A program made the translations under genes and the position numbers. The notes below the pieces were generated by a model. That model was given only the letters and a program-made list of their open reading frames with translations. It ran no database searches and had not been told where the DNA came from. From NCBI GenBank assembly GCA_900547015.1, contig URFD01000026.1, forward strand, positions 1 through 15,629: a stretch of 15,629 nucleotides of DNA, read 5' to 3'. The stretch is from an uncultured Oscillospiraceae bacterium (GTDB lineage Bacteria; Bacillota; Clostridia; Oscillospirales; Ruminococcaceae). This document shows positions 1 through 6,539 of this stretch, piece by piece (within the stretch, counting starts at the first letter, position 1; every line of letters begins with the position of its first letter).

Positions 1-20
1 TTTTTATACAGGGAAAAACC

Positions 21-51
21 ATCCGGCACACGGCTGTGGCTCTTGCCGGAT
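21..51 (+). promoter_or_regulatory. Inverted repeat just upstream of the lepB ribosome binding site
   Basis: ATCCGGCA (21-28) and TGCCGGAT (44-51) form a perfect 8 bp stem with a 15-base loop. The Shine-Dalgarno AAGGAGG starts right after it, at 52. No U-tract follows, so it does not look like an intrinsic terminator. It could be the end of an upstream transcript (rplS is the usual neighbour in Clostridia, but lies outside the window) or a hairpin affecting lepB translation. Function is not known. Confidence 0.35.
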
Positions 52-67
52 AAGGAGGAAAACGCGG

Positions 68-691
68 ATGGATAACGAAAAAATGAATGATTCCCAGACC
101 GCCCAGCCCCAAACCGCTCAGCAGAGACACCGCAAAAGCGTGGGGGAGGCGCTGGAATATGCCGAATCGCTGGTGGTGGTCTTTGCGGTGATGCTGCTGA
201 TTTTCACCTTTCTTGCACGCCCGGCTACGGTGGACGGCGAATCGATGCTGCCGACCCTTCGCCATGGGGAACGGCTGATTATCTCCAACCTGTTCTACGA
301 GCCGACGCGGGGAGACATCGTGGTGCTTGGCGGAGAAGCAGACCACGAGGAAGGCAAAAATCTGATTAAGCGCATTATCGCAACCGGCGGCGAAACGATC
401 GACATTGACTTTGAGGCCGGAAAGGTTTTCATCAACGGCGAGGAATTGTCGGAGCCGTACATCCTGGAGGACACCCATCTGGAGGAGGGAACCCAGTTCC
501 CGCTGACCGTGCCGGAGGGCGAAATCTTTGTTATGGGCGACAACCGCAACGGTTCGCGCGACAGCCGCTCGGATACGGTGGGAACGATTCGCGAGGAATA
601 TATCGTGGGCAGAGTGCTGTTCCGCTTTTATCCCTTTGACCGTTTTGGCAAAATCAGCGATACCGGCAGATTGAATATCGCCAGCGAGTAA
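68..691 (+). CDS. lepB: Signal peptidase I
   Basis: This is a membrane-bound serine protease (family S26) that removes signal peptides from proteins exported by Sec or Tat. The 207-residue protein has a charged, Gln-rich cytoplasmic N-terminus and a single membrane segment at about residues 34-50. The catalytic serine box GESMLPTL puts the nucleophile at Ser59. The Lys general base is Lys101 in LIKRIIATGGE. The conserved box GDNRNGSRDSR follows at 157-167. One N-terminal membrane helix and a length near 200 fit the Gram-positive SipS type rather than the larger enterobacterial LepB. The start at 68 is set by AAGGAGG at 52-58, about nine bases upstream. It heads a lepB-rbgA-rnhB-yraN run common in Clostridia, where rplS often precedes it. 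All catalytic residues are present. Confidence 0.97.
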   Translation: MDNEKMNDSQTAQPQTAQQRHRKSVGEALEYAESLVVVFAVMLLIFTFLARPATVDGESMLPTLRHGERLIISNLFYEPTRGDIVVLGGEADHEEGKNLIKRIIATGGETIDIDFEAGKVFINGEELSEPYILEDTHLEEGTQFPLTVPEGEIFVMGDNRNGSRDSRSDTVGTIREEYIVGRVLFRFYPFDRFGKISDTGRLNIASE

Positions 692-734
692 AACCGGCTG
701 GCAACAAAAATAGGAAGGAAGGAGAGGACGCACA

Positions 735-1685
735 ATGGAAAAAGAACAGTGGCAGGAGCAGGGTCAGGAGGAACAGGAATATCTGACCCAAACACCGAGC
801 ATCCAGTGGTTTCCGGGACACATGGCAAAGACACGCCGCGTGATGAAGGAGAGCTTGGGGCTGGTGGATATTGTGGTGGAGCTGCGGGATGCCAGAATCC
901 CCAAAAGCAGCCGAAACCCAGAGATTGAAAAAATCGTGGGAGACAAGCCTCGTCTGGTTGTATTCAACAAGGCGGATATTGCCGACCCGGCTGTCACCAA
1001 AATGTGGCAGGACTATTATAAGAGCCACGGAGTTCGCACCTTGGCGCTGGACTGCCGCTCGGGCAAGGGGCTCAAGGAGCTGGTGCCTGCCGTTCGGGAG
1101 ACACTGGCAGACCTGCTGGCAAAGCGCCGCGCACGCGGGATGGAAAGCCGTCCAATCCGCATGATGATTGTGGGAGTGCCGAACGTGGGCAAATCCTCCT
1201 TGATTAACCGCTTGGCGGGAGGTAAGAAGGTCAAGGTGGAGGACCGCCCCGGCGTCACCCGCGGCAAGCAGTGGGTTCGTCTGGAAAACGGCATCGAGCT
1301 TTTGGATATGCCCGGCGTACTCTGGCCGAAATTTGACGACAAGCAGGTGGGCGAGCGTCTGGCATACACCGGAGCCATCAAGGACGACGTTTACGATTTG
1401 GAGTGGGTTGCGATGCGCTTCCTTGCTCTGCTGCGGGAACGCTATCCGCAGTTGTTGGAGGAACGCTTCAAGGTCACTGCCGAGGAATCGGCTGACTTGG
1501 AGCCATACGACCTGTTGGAGCTGGTCGGCAGAAAGAGGGGCATGATGATGTCCGGCGGTGTGGTCAACACCGAGCGTGCTGCCATCACCGTTCTGGACGA
1601 ATTCCGCTCCGGAAAGATTGGACGCATCTCGCTGGAGCGTCCGCACACTGCGACAGCCCAGCCGGATTCGGAGGAAGCCCGATGA
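735..1685 (+). CDS. rbgA: Ribosome biogenesis GTPase RbgA (YlqF)
   Basis: RbgA is a GTPase needed for late assembly of the 50S subunit in Bacillus; it helps load proteins such as L16. The 316-residue protein has the circularly permuted G-motif order typical of the family: G4 NKAD at 78-81, then G1 GVPNVGKSS at 147-155, a G2 Thr in PGVTRGKQW near 175, and G3 DMPG at 191-194. The family signature IQWFPGHMAK is at 23-32. A C-terminal helical domain follows, ending in an acidic/polar tail. About 20 Gln/Glu-rich residues precede the point where most homologues begin, so the N-terminus is extended. The start at 735 is supported by a purine-rich GGAAGGAAGGAGAGG stretch (713-727). The stop overlaps the rnhB start (ATGA), implying translational coupling. 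Confidence 0.96.
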   Translation: MEKEQWQEQGQEEQEYLTQTPSIQWFPGHMAKTRRVMKESLGLVDIVVELRDARIPKSSRNPEIEKIVGDKPRLVVFNKADIADPAVTKMWQDYYKSHGVRTLALDCRSGKGLKELVPAVRETLADLLAKRRARGMESRPIRMMIVGVPNVGKSSLINRLAGGKKVKVEDRPGVTRGKQWVRLENGIELLDMPGVLWPKFDDKQVGERLAYTGAIKDDVYDLEWVAMRFLALLRERYPQLLEERFKVTAEESADLEPYDLLELVGRKRGMMMSGGVVNTERAAITVLDEFRSGKIGRISLERPHTATAQPDSEEAR

Positions 1686-2332
1686 GCGAAAAACCGGATT
1701 TGTTTCTCTTTGACCGCCAGATTGGCGAGCAGGGCTTTGCACGGGTCTGCGGCGTGGACGAGGCAGGACGCGGCCCGCTGGCTGGTCCGGTGGTAGCGGC
1801 AGCGGTCATCCTGCCGCCCGAGGAGGAGCTGGCAAAGCTGTGTCCGGAGTTGATGGGTCTCAATGATTCTAAAAAGCTCTCGGAAAAGAAGCGGGAGGCT
1901 CTGTTCGAGCCGATTCAGAAGTATGCGCTGGCATACGGAATCGGTCAGGCAAGCCCGGAGGAAATCGACGAATACAATATCTTGCAGGCAACCTTTTTGG
2001 CGATGCGCCGCGCGGTGGAGCAGCTGGAACAGAACTTCTCTCTGACACCGGACATCCTGCTGGTGGACGGCAACCGCGACCCGAAGATTCACCCCTGCAC
2101 CCGCACGGTCATCAAGGGAGACGCAAACTCCGCCTGCATCGCCGCCGCTTCGATTCTGGCAAAGGTCACAAGGGACCGTCAGATGGTGGAGATAGATGGC
2201 GAGTATCCGCAGTATGCGTTTGCAAAGCACAAGGGCTACCCCACCAAGCTGCACTATGAGCGGCTGGAGGAGTACGGGGTCAGCCCGATACACCGCCGCA
2301 GCTTTTTAAAGAAGCTGCATCTGGAGGACTAG
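1682..2332 (+). CDS. rnhB: Ribonuclease HII
   Basis: RNase HII cleaves the RNA strand of RNA-DNA hybrids and starts removal of single ribonucleotides misincorporated in DNA. The 216-residue protein carries the type 2 signature GVDEAGRGPLAGPVVAAAV (24-42). The four acidic residues expected for metal-dependent catalysis are Asp26, Glu27, Asp129 (LLVDGN) and Asp147 (IKGDANS). The segment AAASILAKVTRD is at 154-165, and the C-terminal basic motif HKGYPTKLHYE is intact. A glycine-rich GRG and a Tyr in HKGYPT match the family's ribonucleotide-recognition elements. The start codon overlaps the rbgA stop by four bases (ATGA). yraN follows four bases after the stop, so the three genes very likely share one transcript. 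Confidence 0.97.
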   Translation: MSEKPDLFLFDRQIGEQGFARVCGVDEAGRGPLAGPVVAAAVILPPEEELAKLCPELMGLNDSKKLSEKKREALFEPIQKYALAYGIGQASPEEIDEYNILQATFLAMRRAVEQLEQNFSLTPDILLVDGNRDPKIHPCTRTVIKGDANSACIAAASILAKVTRDRQMVEIDGEYPQYAFAKHKGYPTKLHYERLEEYGVSPIHRRSFLKKLHLED

Positions 2333-2336
2333 GCCG

Positions 2337-2723
2337 ATGCCGACGCAGTCTTTGGGACGGGCAGGAGAGGAAGCAACCGCCCAATATCTAATTGAGCGGG
2401 GCTGCTTTGTGATTCAGAAAAATTACCGCCCTGCTGGCCGCCACGAGGAGCTGGATTTGATTGCCTGCGACGGCAGATATCTGCTGTTTGTCGAGGTCAA
2501 GACCCGCAAGCAGGGTACGGCCTCTGCCTTTTGTGCCCAGCTGGCAGTCACTCCTGCCAAGCAGAAGCGCATCCTGCTGGGAGCGCAGAAATTCCTGCTG
2601 GACCACAGCAGCTATGCCTGCTACCAGCCGCGCTTTGATGTGGCGTGTGTGACCATGCTGGACAACAAAGTGGTTCAACTGGACTATTACCCCAACGCCT
2701 TTGAAGCGATGGGGATGGAATGA
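2337..2723 (+). CDS. yraN: YraN family (UPF0102) endonuclease-like protein
   Basis: This 128-residue protein belongs to the small YraN/UPF0102 family, which has a PD-(D/E)xK nuclease-like fold and usually lies beside rnhB. The characteristic pieces are present: LGRAGEEATAQYL near the N-terminus (Glu11), NYR at 29-31, an ELDLIACDG strand with Asp40, and FVEVKTR with Glu53 and Lys55. In most members the strand reads GE(I/L)DLI; here the glycine is replaced, giving HEELDLI. The catalytic-type residues are nevertheless kept. The biochemical role of the family is not firmly known; a nuclease function in DNA processing or repair is inferred from the fold and neighbours. GGAGG at 2323-2327, inside the end of rnhB, gives a good ribosome binding site. 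Confidence 0.92.
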   Translation: MPTQSLGRAGEEATAQYLIERGCFVIQKNYRPAGRHEELDLIACDGRYLLFVEVKTRKQGTASAFCAQLAVTPAKQKRILLGAQKFLLDHSSYACYQPRFDVACVTMLDNKVVQLDYYPNAFEAMGME

Positions 2724-2749
2724 ATAAAATGCGAAAGGAATGGAACAAA

Positions 2750-3682
2750 ATGAAACTGTTTGATTTACACTGTGATACGATTGAGCGCATGGAAGAACTG
2801 GGCGAGAATATGCTGACTGACAAGTCGCAGCTGAGTCTGCGCTATCTGCCGGAGCTGGAAAAATGGTGTCAGACCTTCGCAATCTTTATCCCGGACAGAT
2901 ACCGCGGAGCAGAAGCGGTGGAATTTTATGATCGCATCCACGCTTACTTCCTGAAGATGCTCGACCAGCACCGCGACATCGTGGAGATGGTACAGAGCCC
3001 TTGCGACATCGAGCGCATCACCGCAGAGAAAAAATGTGCGGCAATCCTTTCGGTCGAGGGTGCAGCTGTTCTGGCCGGCAAGCTGGAAAATGTTGAAAAG
3101 CTCGCGAAGGACGGAGTTAAGATGATGACCCTGACCTGGAACGGCCCGAATGAGCTGGCTTCCGGTAATGTGGACCCAAGCATGGGCTTCACCGAGTTCG
3201 GCAGAGAGGTCGTCCGCGAGATGGAAAGACAGAAGATCATCGTCGATGTTTCTCACCTCAACGACAAGGGCATGGAGGAGCTGATGGGCGGACTGGCTAC
3301 CAAGCCAATCATCGCGACCCACTCCAACCTGCGTTCGCTCTGCTCCCACAAGCGCAACCTGACCGAGGAAATGTTCCAGTACATCGTGGAGCACAAGGGT
3401 CTGGTCGGCCTCAACCTGCTGCACAACTTTGTTTCGGACGAGCCGATGAAGGATTCCAAGGCAGAGCTGTTCCGCCATGTCTATCGGATGCTCGAGCTGG
3501 GCGGCGAGGATGTCATCGCTTGCGGCAGTGACTTTGACGGCGGCATCGTAAGCCAGATGGACAACCCGGTGCTGTTTGCTTCCTTCGGGGATTATATGGT
3601 AGAGAACGGCATCAGCCGCCGCATCTCGGACAAAATTATGTTTGGAAATGCTCAGCACTTCTTCGAGGAAAATATGAGATGA
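2750..3682 (+). CDS. Membrane dipeptidase-type (M19) peptidase
   Basis: This is a zinc-dependent dipeptidase of the renal dipeptidase family M19, which hydrolyses dipeptides, often with D- or dehydro-residues at the C-terminal position. From the chosen start it has 310 residues. Metal ligands fit the family: HCD (His7, Asp9), Glu103 in SVEG, His169 in DVSHLN, His191 in THSN, and Asp261 in GSDFDG. No signal peptide or membrane helix is seen, so despite the family name it is probably cytoplasmic. The frame is open from an ATG at 2720 that overlaps the yraN stop. MKLFDLHCDT at 2750 matches the usual family start, and AAAGGAA (2734-2740) lies at good spacing, so 2750 is preferred. Its stop overlaps the next small ORF. 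Substrate is unknown. Confidence 0.93.
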   Translation: MKLFDLHCDTIERMEELGENMLTDKSQLSLRYLPELEKWCQTFAIFIPDRYRGAEAVEFYDRIHAYFLKMLDQHRDIVEMVQSPCDIERITAEKKCAAILSVEGAAVLAGKLENVEKLAKDGVKMMTLTWNGPNELASGNVDPSMGFTEFGREVVREMERQKIIVDVSHLNDKGMEELMGGLATKPIIATHSNLRSLCSHKRNLTEEMFQYIVEHKGLVGLNLLHNFVSDEPMKDSKAELFRHVYRMLELGGEDVIACGSDFDGGIVSQMDNPVLFASFGDYMVENGISRRISDKIMFGNAQHFFEENMR

Positions 3683-3882
3683 TGCGAAGCAGAGATTATT
3701 TTTCAGAGATGGGGCTGGACCCGGCAGAGCTGGGCAAGATGCTGGACATCGCCAGCGACCGCATCTTCACCTTCAGCCGTTGGAACGAGCCGACCGGTTC
3801 GTCGTTCCGCACAAGGGCTCGGAAGATGAAGTACCGCATCGTTTGCCAGCAAAAGCGCGATGAGGTACAGGTGAGCTGCTAG
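3679..3882 (+). CDS. Small hypothetical protein (67 residues)
   Basis: I do not recognise this protein. The frame opens with ATGATG overlapping the dipeptidase stop (TGA at 3680-3682), and GAGGAA at 3665-3670 is a plausible ribosome binding site. Codon use resembles its neighbours (GAG, CTG, GGC, ATC), which argues that it is translated. The N-terminal half, RDYFSEMGLDPAELGKMLD, looks like a soluble amphipathic helical segment. The C-terminal third is strongly basic (FRTRARKMKYRIVCQQKR). No membrane segment and no known motif are visible. It lies between a dipeptidase and a metallophosphoesterase, but that gives no clear function. It could also be a fortuitous open frame, or a fragment of a longer ancestral gene. 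Confidence 0.5.
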   Translation: MMRSRDYFSEMGLDPAELGKMLDIASDRIFTFSRWNEPTGSSFRTRARKMKYRIVCQQKRDEVQVSC

Positions 3883-3942
3883 GGCAGGCTTGCACATTTC
3901 CCGGAGAAGGAATCGATTTGTTGCCTTGGAAAGGAAGAAAGC

Positions 3943-4632
3943 ATGGCTCTTTTTGTGATTGGAGATACCCACCTGTCGCTGTCGGTCAACAAGCCAATGG
4001 ATATTTTCGGTGGCTGGAAAAACTATATGCAGCGGCTGGAGGAAAACTGGAGGGCAGTGGTCGGGCAGGAGGACACCGTCGTGATTCCGGGGGATGTTTC
4101 CTGGGGCATGAGCATGGAGGAGGCGAAGGCAGACTTTGCCTTTCTGCACTCGCTACCCGGAAAGAAAATCCTGATGAAGGGCAACCACGATTACTGGTGG
4201 ACCACCCGGGCCAAGATGGAGGCATTCCTTGCCGAAAACGGCTTTGATACCCTGTCCATCCTGCACAACAACGCAGTCAGCGTTGAGGGTGTCAGCCTGT
4301 GCGGCTCGCGCGGCTGGATGTTCGAGCAGGGTCAGGAGCATGACAAAAAACTGATTGCCCGGGAGGCCGGACGAATCCGCGCTTCCCTTCAGGATGCCGA
4401 CCGCTTCGGCGACCAGGAGAAGATTTTGTTCCTGCACTACCCGCCGATTTTCATGCAGGACAGCATCCCCGAGTTTCTGGAAGTGATGAAGGAGTTCGGA
4501 GTTCGCCGCTGCTACTACGGTCATATCCACTCCCAAGGGTGCCGTTTTGCCTTTCAGGGAGACTGGGAAGGGGTTCGTCTGGAGATGGTTTCGGCGGATT
4601 TTCTGAGATTTTGCCCGAAAAAGATTGGATAA
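3943..4632 (+). CDS. Calcineurin-like metallophosphoesterase
   Basis: This is a predicted two-metal phosphohydrolase of the calcineurin-like superfamily. The 229-residue protein contains the whole set of metal-binding blocks: GDTHL (Asp8, His10), PGDVSW (Asp51), KGNHDYWW (Asn81, His82), LHYPP (His165) and YGHIHSQG (His194, His196). The block order and the KGNHDYWW sequence resemble a family of uncharacterised bacterial phosphohydrolases (COG1768-like, from memory). The substrate cannot be told from sequence: nucleotides, phosphodiesters and phosphoproteins are all possible in this superfamily. There is no signal peptide, so it is likely cytoplasmic. The start at 3943 follows GGAAAGGAAG at good spacing. 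It is separated from the small ORF by 60 bases and followed by the promoter-bearing gap before tig. Confidence 0.92.
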   Translation: MALFVIGDTHLSLSVNKPMDIFGGWKNYMQRLEENWRAVVGQEDTVVIPGDVSWGMSMEEAKADFAFLHSLPGKKILMKGNHDYWWTTRAKMEAFLAENGFDTLSILHNNAVSVEGVSLCGSRGWMFEQGQEHDKKLIAREAGRIRASLQDADRFGDQEKILFLHYPPIFMQDSIPEFLEVMKEFGVRRCYYGHIHSQGCRFAFQGDWEGVRLEMVSADFLRFCPKKIG

Positions 4633-4677
4633 ATCGCAAAATATTCCCCTTAACCGGTGGAATTTCCAAAAAGAATG

Positions 4678-4686
4678 TGATATAAT
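4678..4686 (+). promoter_or_regulatory. Extended -10 promoter for the tig leader
   Basis: TGATATAAT is a perfect TATAAT hexamer (4681-4686) with the upstream TG of an extended -10. The -35 position at 17-base spacing (4658-4663, TGGAAT) is weak, which is tolerated when an extended -10 is present. Transcription would begin near 4693 and run through the structured leader into tig. A second -10-like TACAAT lies at 4701-4706 but has no good -35. Confidence 0.6.
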
Positions 4687-4716
4687 TGTTTGGATCATTC
4701 TACAATGAATTAAAAA

Positions 4717-4889
4717 TGTGCCGTCCTTTTTTGAAGATGAGAGTGGGGTCTGTTCCGGACGAAGGATGACCGCAGGGAATGTCGAAGAGCATCGCTGGGT
4801 CCCGGACTGTTCGACGGTCTCGGTGTATGGGACCCTGGTAACAATCAAAGAAGCTGTTCTGTGACAGCCCAGTTATCTGATTCGGCACA
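4717..4889 (+). ncRNA. Candidate structured leader RNA or ncRNA upstream of tig
   Basis: The segment is closed by a perfect 7 bp long-range stem (4717-4723 with 4883-4889) and continued by weaker pairings AGAT/ATCT (4735-4738 with 4875-4878) and TGGG/CCCA (4744-4747 with 4868-4871). Inside are hairpins at 4748-4760 (GTCTG, loop TTC, CGGAC) and 4853-4868 (GCTGT/ACAGC). A longer helix pairs GACC with GGTC (4768-4771/4816-4819) and GTCGAA with TTCGAC (4781-4786/4810-4815). The loop of that helix holds GGGTCCC (4797-4803), which can pair with GGGACCC (4829-4835) outside it. This would make a pseudoknot, or else an alternative fold. A promoter lies just upstream and no ORF fits. It could be a cis-regulatory leader of tig or an independent RNA such as 6S or a raiA-type RNA. 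The class is not recognised with certainty. Confidence 0.5.
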
Positions 4890-4913
4890 GAAAAAGAAAG
4901 GAATGTAGATAAA

Positions 4914-6269
4914 ATGAGTTTGACATCTGCAAACAAACTTGAAAACAACACAGTAGAGCTGCTGATCAACGTCAGCGAGGAGCAGTTCCAGGATGCGCTG
5001 GTAAAGGCGTATAAAAAGAAGGTAAAATCCATCGCTCTGCCGGGCTTCCGCAAGGGCAAAGCTCCAAAGGCAATGATCGAAAAAATGTATGGCAAAGAGT
5101 TCTTCTATGATGATGCCATCAACATGGTTTACCCAACCGCATACGAAGCAGCAGTAGAAGAAGCAAACATCGAGCCGGTTGACCGCGCTAATGTTTCTGA
5201 CCTGACCGTTGAGGACGGCAAGGGCTTCAGCTTCAAAGCTACCGTTACTGTAAAACCGGAAGTTACCGTTAAAAACTACAAGGGCATCGAGGCTGAAAAG
5301 ACCATCGAAACCATCATGGCTGCTGACGTCAACGCTGAGCTCGAAAGAATGAGAGAGAGAAACTCCCGCATGACCAACGTAGAGCGCGCTGCGAAAAACG
5401 GCGATACCGCTCTGATCAACTTTGAAGGCTTCAAAGACGGCGTTGCTTTTGAAGGCGGCAAAGGCGAAAACTTCCCACTGGTTCTCGGCTCCGGTCAGTT
5501 TATCCCGGGCTTTGAGGAGCAGGTTGTTGGCCACAGCGCAGACGAAGAGTTTGAAGTAAACGTAACCTTCCCAGAAGATTACCATGCAGAGGACCTGAAA
5601 GGCCAGCCGGTTGTATTCAAGGTAAAACTCAATGCAGTTCAGGAGAAGGAGCTGCCGGCTCTGGACGATGAATTCGCAAAAGATGTCAGCGAATTTGACA
5701 CTCTGGCAGACCTGAAGAAGGACGTAAAAGACAGACTTCAGAAGGATGCAGACAACAAAGCTCAGGTTGACATGGAAAATGGCCTGATTGCAACTGTCAT
5801 CGAGAACATGGAAGGCGAAATTCCACAGTGTATGTTCGAGAACAAAATCAACGAGATGGTTAATGACTTCAGCTACCGTCTCCAGTCTCAGGGCATGAAC
5901 CTTGACCTGTACCTGCACTACACCGGCTCCACCATGGAAGCATTCCGCGCAACCTTCCAGGAATCCGCTGAGAGACAGGTTAAGATCAGACTGGCACTCG
6001 AGAAGATTGCAGAAGTAGAAAACCTGACCGCTACCCCAGAGGACATCGAAGCTGAGTACGAGAAGATTGCAAAGAACTACGGCCTCGAGGCACAGAAGGT
6101 AAAGGGTCTGCTGCCAGAGAAAGAGATTGCAAAGGATGTTACCGTTAACAAGGCAATCGACCTGGTAAGAGATTCCGCAGTCGTTACCGAGAAAAAGGTA
6201 AAAAAGACCGCTGCAAAATCCAAGAAAAAAGCTGAGAGCGAAGCAGAGGAAGCAGCTGACGAAGAATAA
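4914..6269 (+). CDS. tig: Trigger factor, ribosome-associated chaperone
   Basis: Trigger factor binds ribosomal protein L23 at the exit tunnel and shields nascent chains; its middle domain is an FKBP-type prolyl isomerase. The 451-residue protein has the ribosome-binding signature GFRKGKAP at 44-51. The PPIase domain spans about 162-242 (NGDTALINFEGF to VVFKVKLNAV). The helical C-terminal chaperone domain extends to about 420, followed by a Lys/Ala/Glu-rich low-complexity tail (KKVKKTAAKSKKKAES onward). Length is slightly above the usual 425-435 because of that tail. AAAGGA (4897-4902) precedes the ATG. Codon use differs visibly from the neighbours, with many GAA, AAA, GTA, GTT and CCA codons, as expected for a highly expressed gene. 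It has its own promoter and structured leader, and a strong terminator follows. Confidence 0.98.
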   Translation: MSLTSANKLENNTVELLINVSEEQFQDALVKAYKKKVKSIALPGFRKGKAPKAMIEKMYGKEFFYDDAINMVYPTAYEAAVEEANIEPVDRANVSDLTVEDGKGFSFKATVTVKPEVTVKNYKGIEAEKTIETIMAADVNAELERMRERNSRMTNVERAAKNGDTALINFEGFKDGVAFEGGKGENFPLVLGSGQFIPGFEEQVVGHSADEEFEVNVTFPEDYHAEDLKGQPVVFKVKLNAVQEKELPALDDEFAKDVSEFDTLADLKKDVKDRLQKDADNKAQVDMENGLIATVIENMEGEIPQCMFENKINEMVNDFSYRLQSQGMNLDLYLHYTGSTMEAFRATFQESAERQVKIRLALEKIAEVENLTATPEDIEAEYEKIAKNYGLEAQKVKGLLPEKEIAKDVTVNKAIDLVRDSAVVTEKKVKKTAAKSKKKAESEAEEAADEE

Positions 6270-6358
6270 TCCTCTCCCGGAGCTCTTTTTAGAACACACA
6301 ATGGCTTGATTTAAGAAATCGTTCATAAAAAATACAATAACTGCCAGACGGTTTCGTG

Positions 6359-6364
6359 TATAAT
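6359..6364 (+). promoter_or_regulatory. Promoter-like -10 between tig and clpP
   Basis: A perfect TATAAT lies at 6359-6364, directly preceded by TG but lacking the extra base of a true extended -10. No good -35 is visible at 16-18 bases. A transcript from here would start near 6371 and run straight into the terminator at 6386-6418. It would give a short RNA of roughly 50 nt or a read-through transcript into clpP. It may also be a chance match. Confidence 0.35.
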
Positions 6365-6385
6365 GAAAACGATGAAACAGCCGTT

Positions 6386-6418
6386 TGCGGCCGGCAAAAA
6401 AAGCCGGCCGCATTTTTT
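6386..6418 (+). terminator. Strong intrinsic terminator between tig and clpP
   Basis: TGCGGCCGGC (6386-6395) and GCCGGCCGCA (6403-6412) make a perfect 10 bp GC-rich stem closed by an AAAAAAA loop. Six Ts follow at 6413-6418. It probably ends tig transcription. About 120 bases remain before clpP. In that stretch (6419-6539) I see no convincing promoter, CIRCE element or CtsR operator, only the clpP ribosome binding site. Confidence 0.92.
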
Positions 6419-6539
6419 GTGTGTATCAAAATCATAGGATTCTCCGGCGGGCGATTAAACCCTTTGTCCAAAGTCAAGGATAAATCTGACAGCCCATCCG
6501 GAGGCTTCGTTGTTTTTTATAGAAAGAGAGGTTTTTCAA

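Noticed and set aside
4691..4913. T-box or a classical metabolite riboswitch before tig
   Set aside because: The T-box TGGNACCGCG sequence and the conserved cores of common riboswitches (SAM, TPP, cobalamin, glycine, lysine) were not found.
4845..6413. Long open frame of 522 codons on the - strand opposite tig
   Set aside because: The translation has no recognisable motif, is Phe/Leu/Cys-rich in a way expected from the complement of the tig codon pattern, and tig is certain.
6461..6484. Possible CtsR operator (AAAGTCAAGG) upstream of clpP
   Set aside because: The tandem heptad repeat of a CtsR site is missing; only one loose half-match exists.
6491..6520. Second terminator before clpP (AGCC/GGCT then T-run)
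   Set aside because: The stem is only about four base pairs with an eight-base loop, and the T-run lies several bases away.
6510..6539. Upstream TTG start for clpP
   Set aside because: GAGAGG at 6526-6531 is correctly placed for the ATG at 6540, which also gives the normal ClpP length and catalytic numbering.
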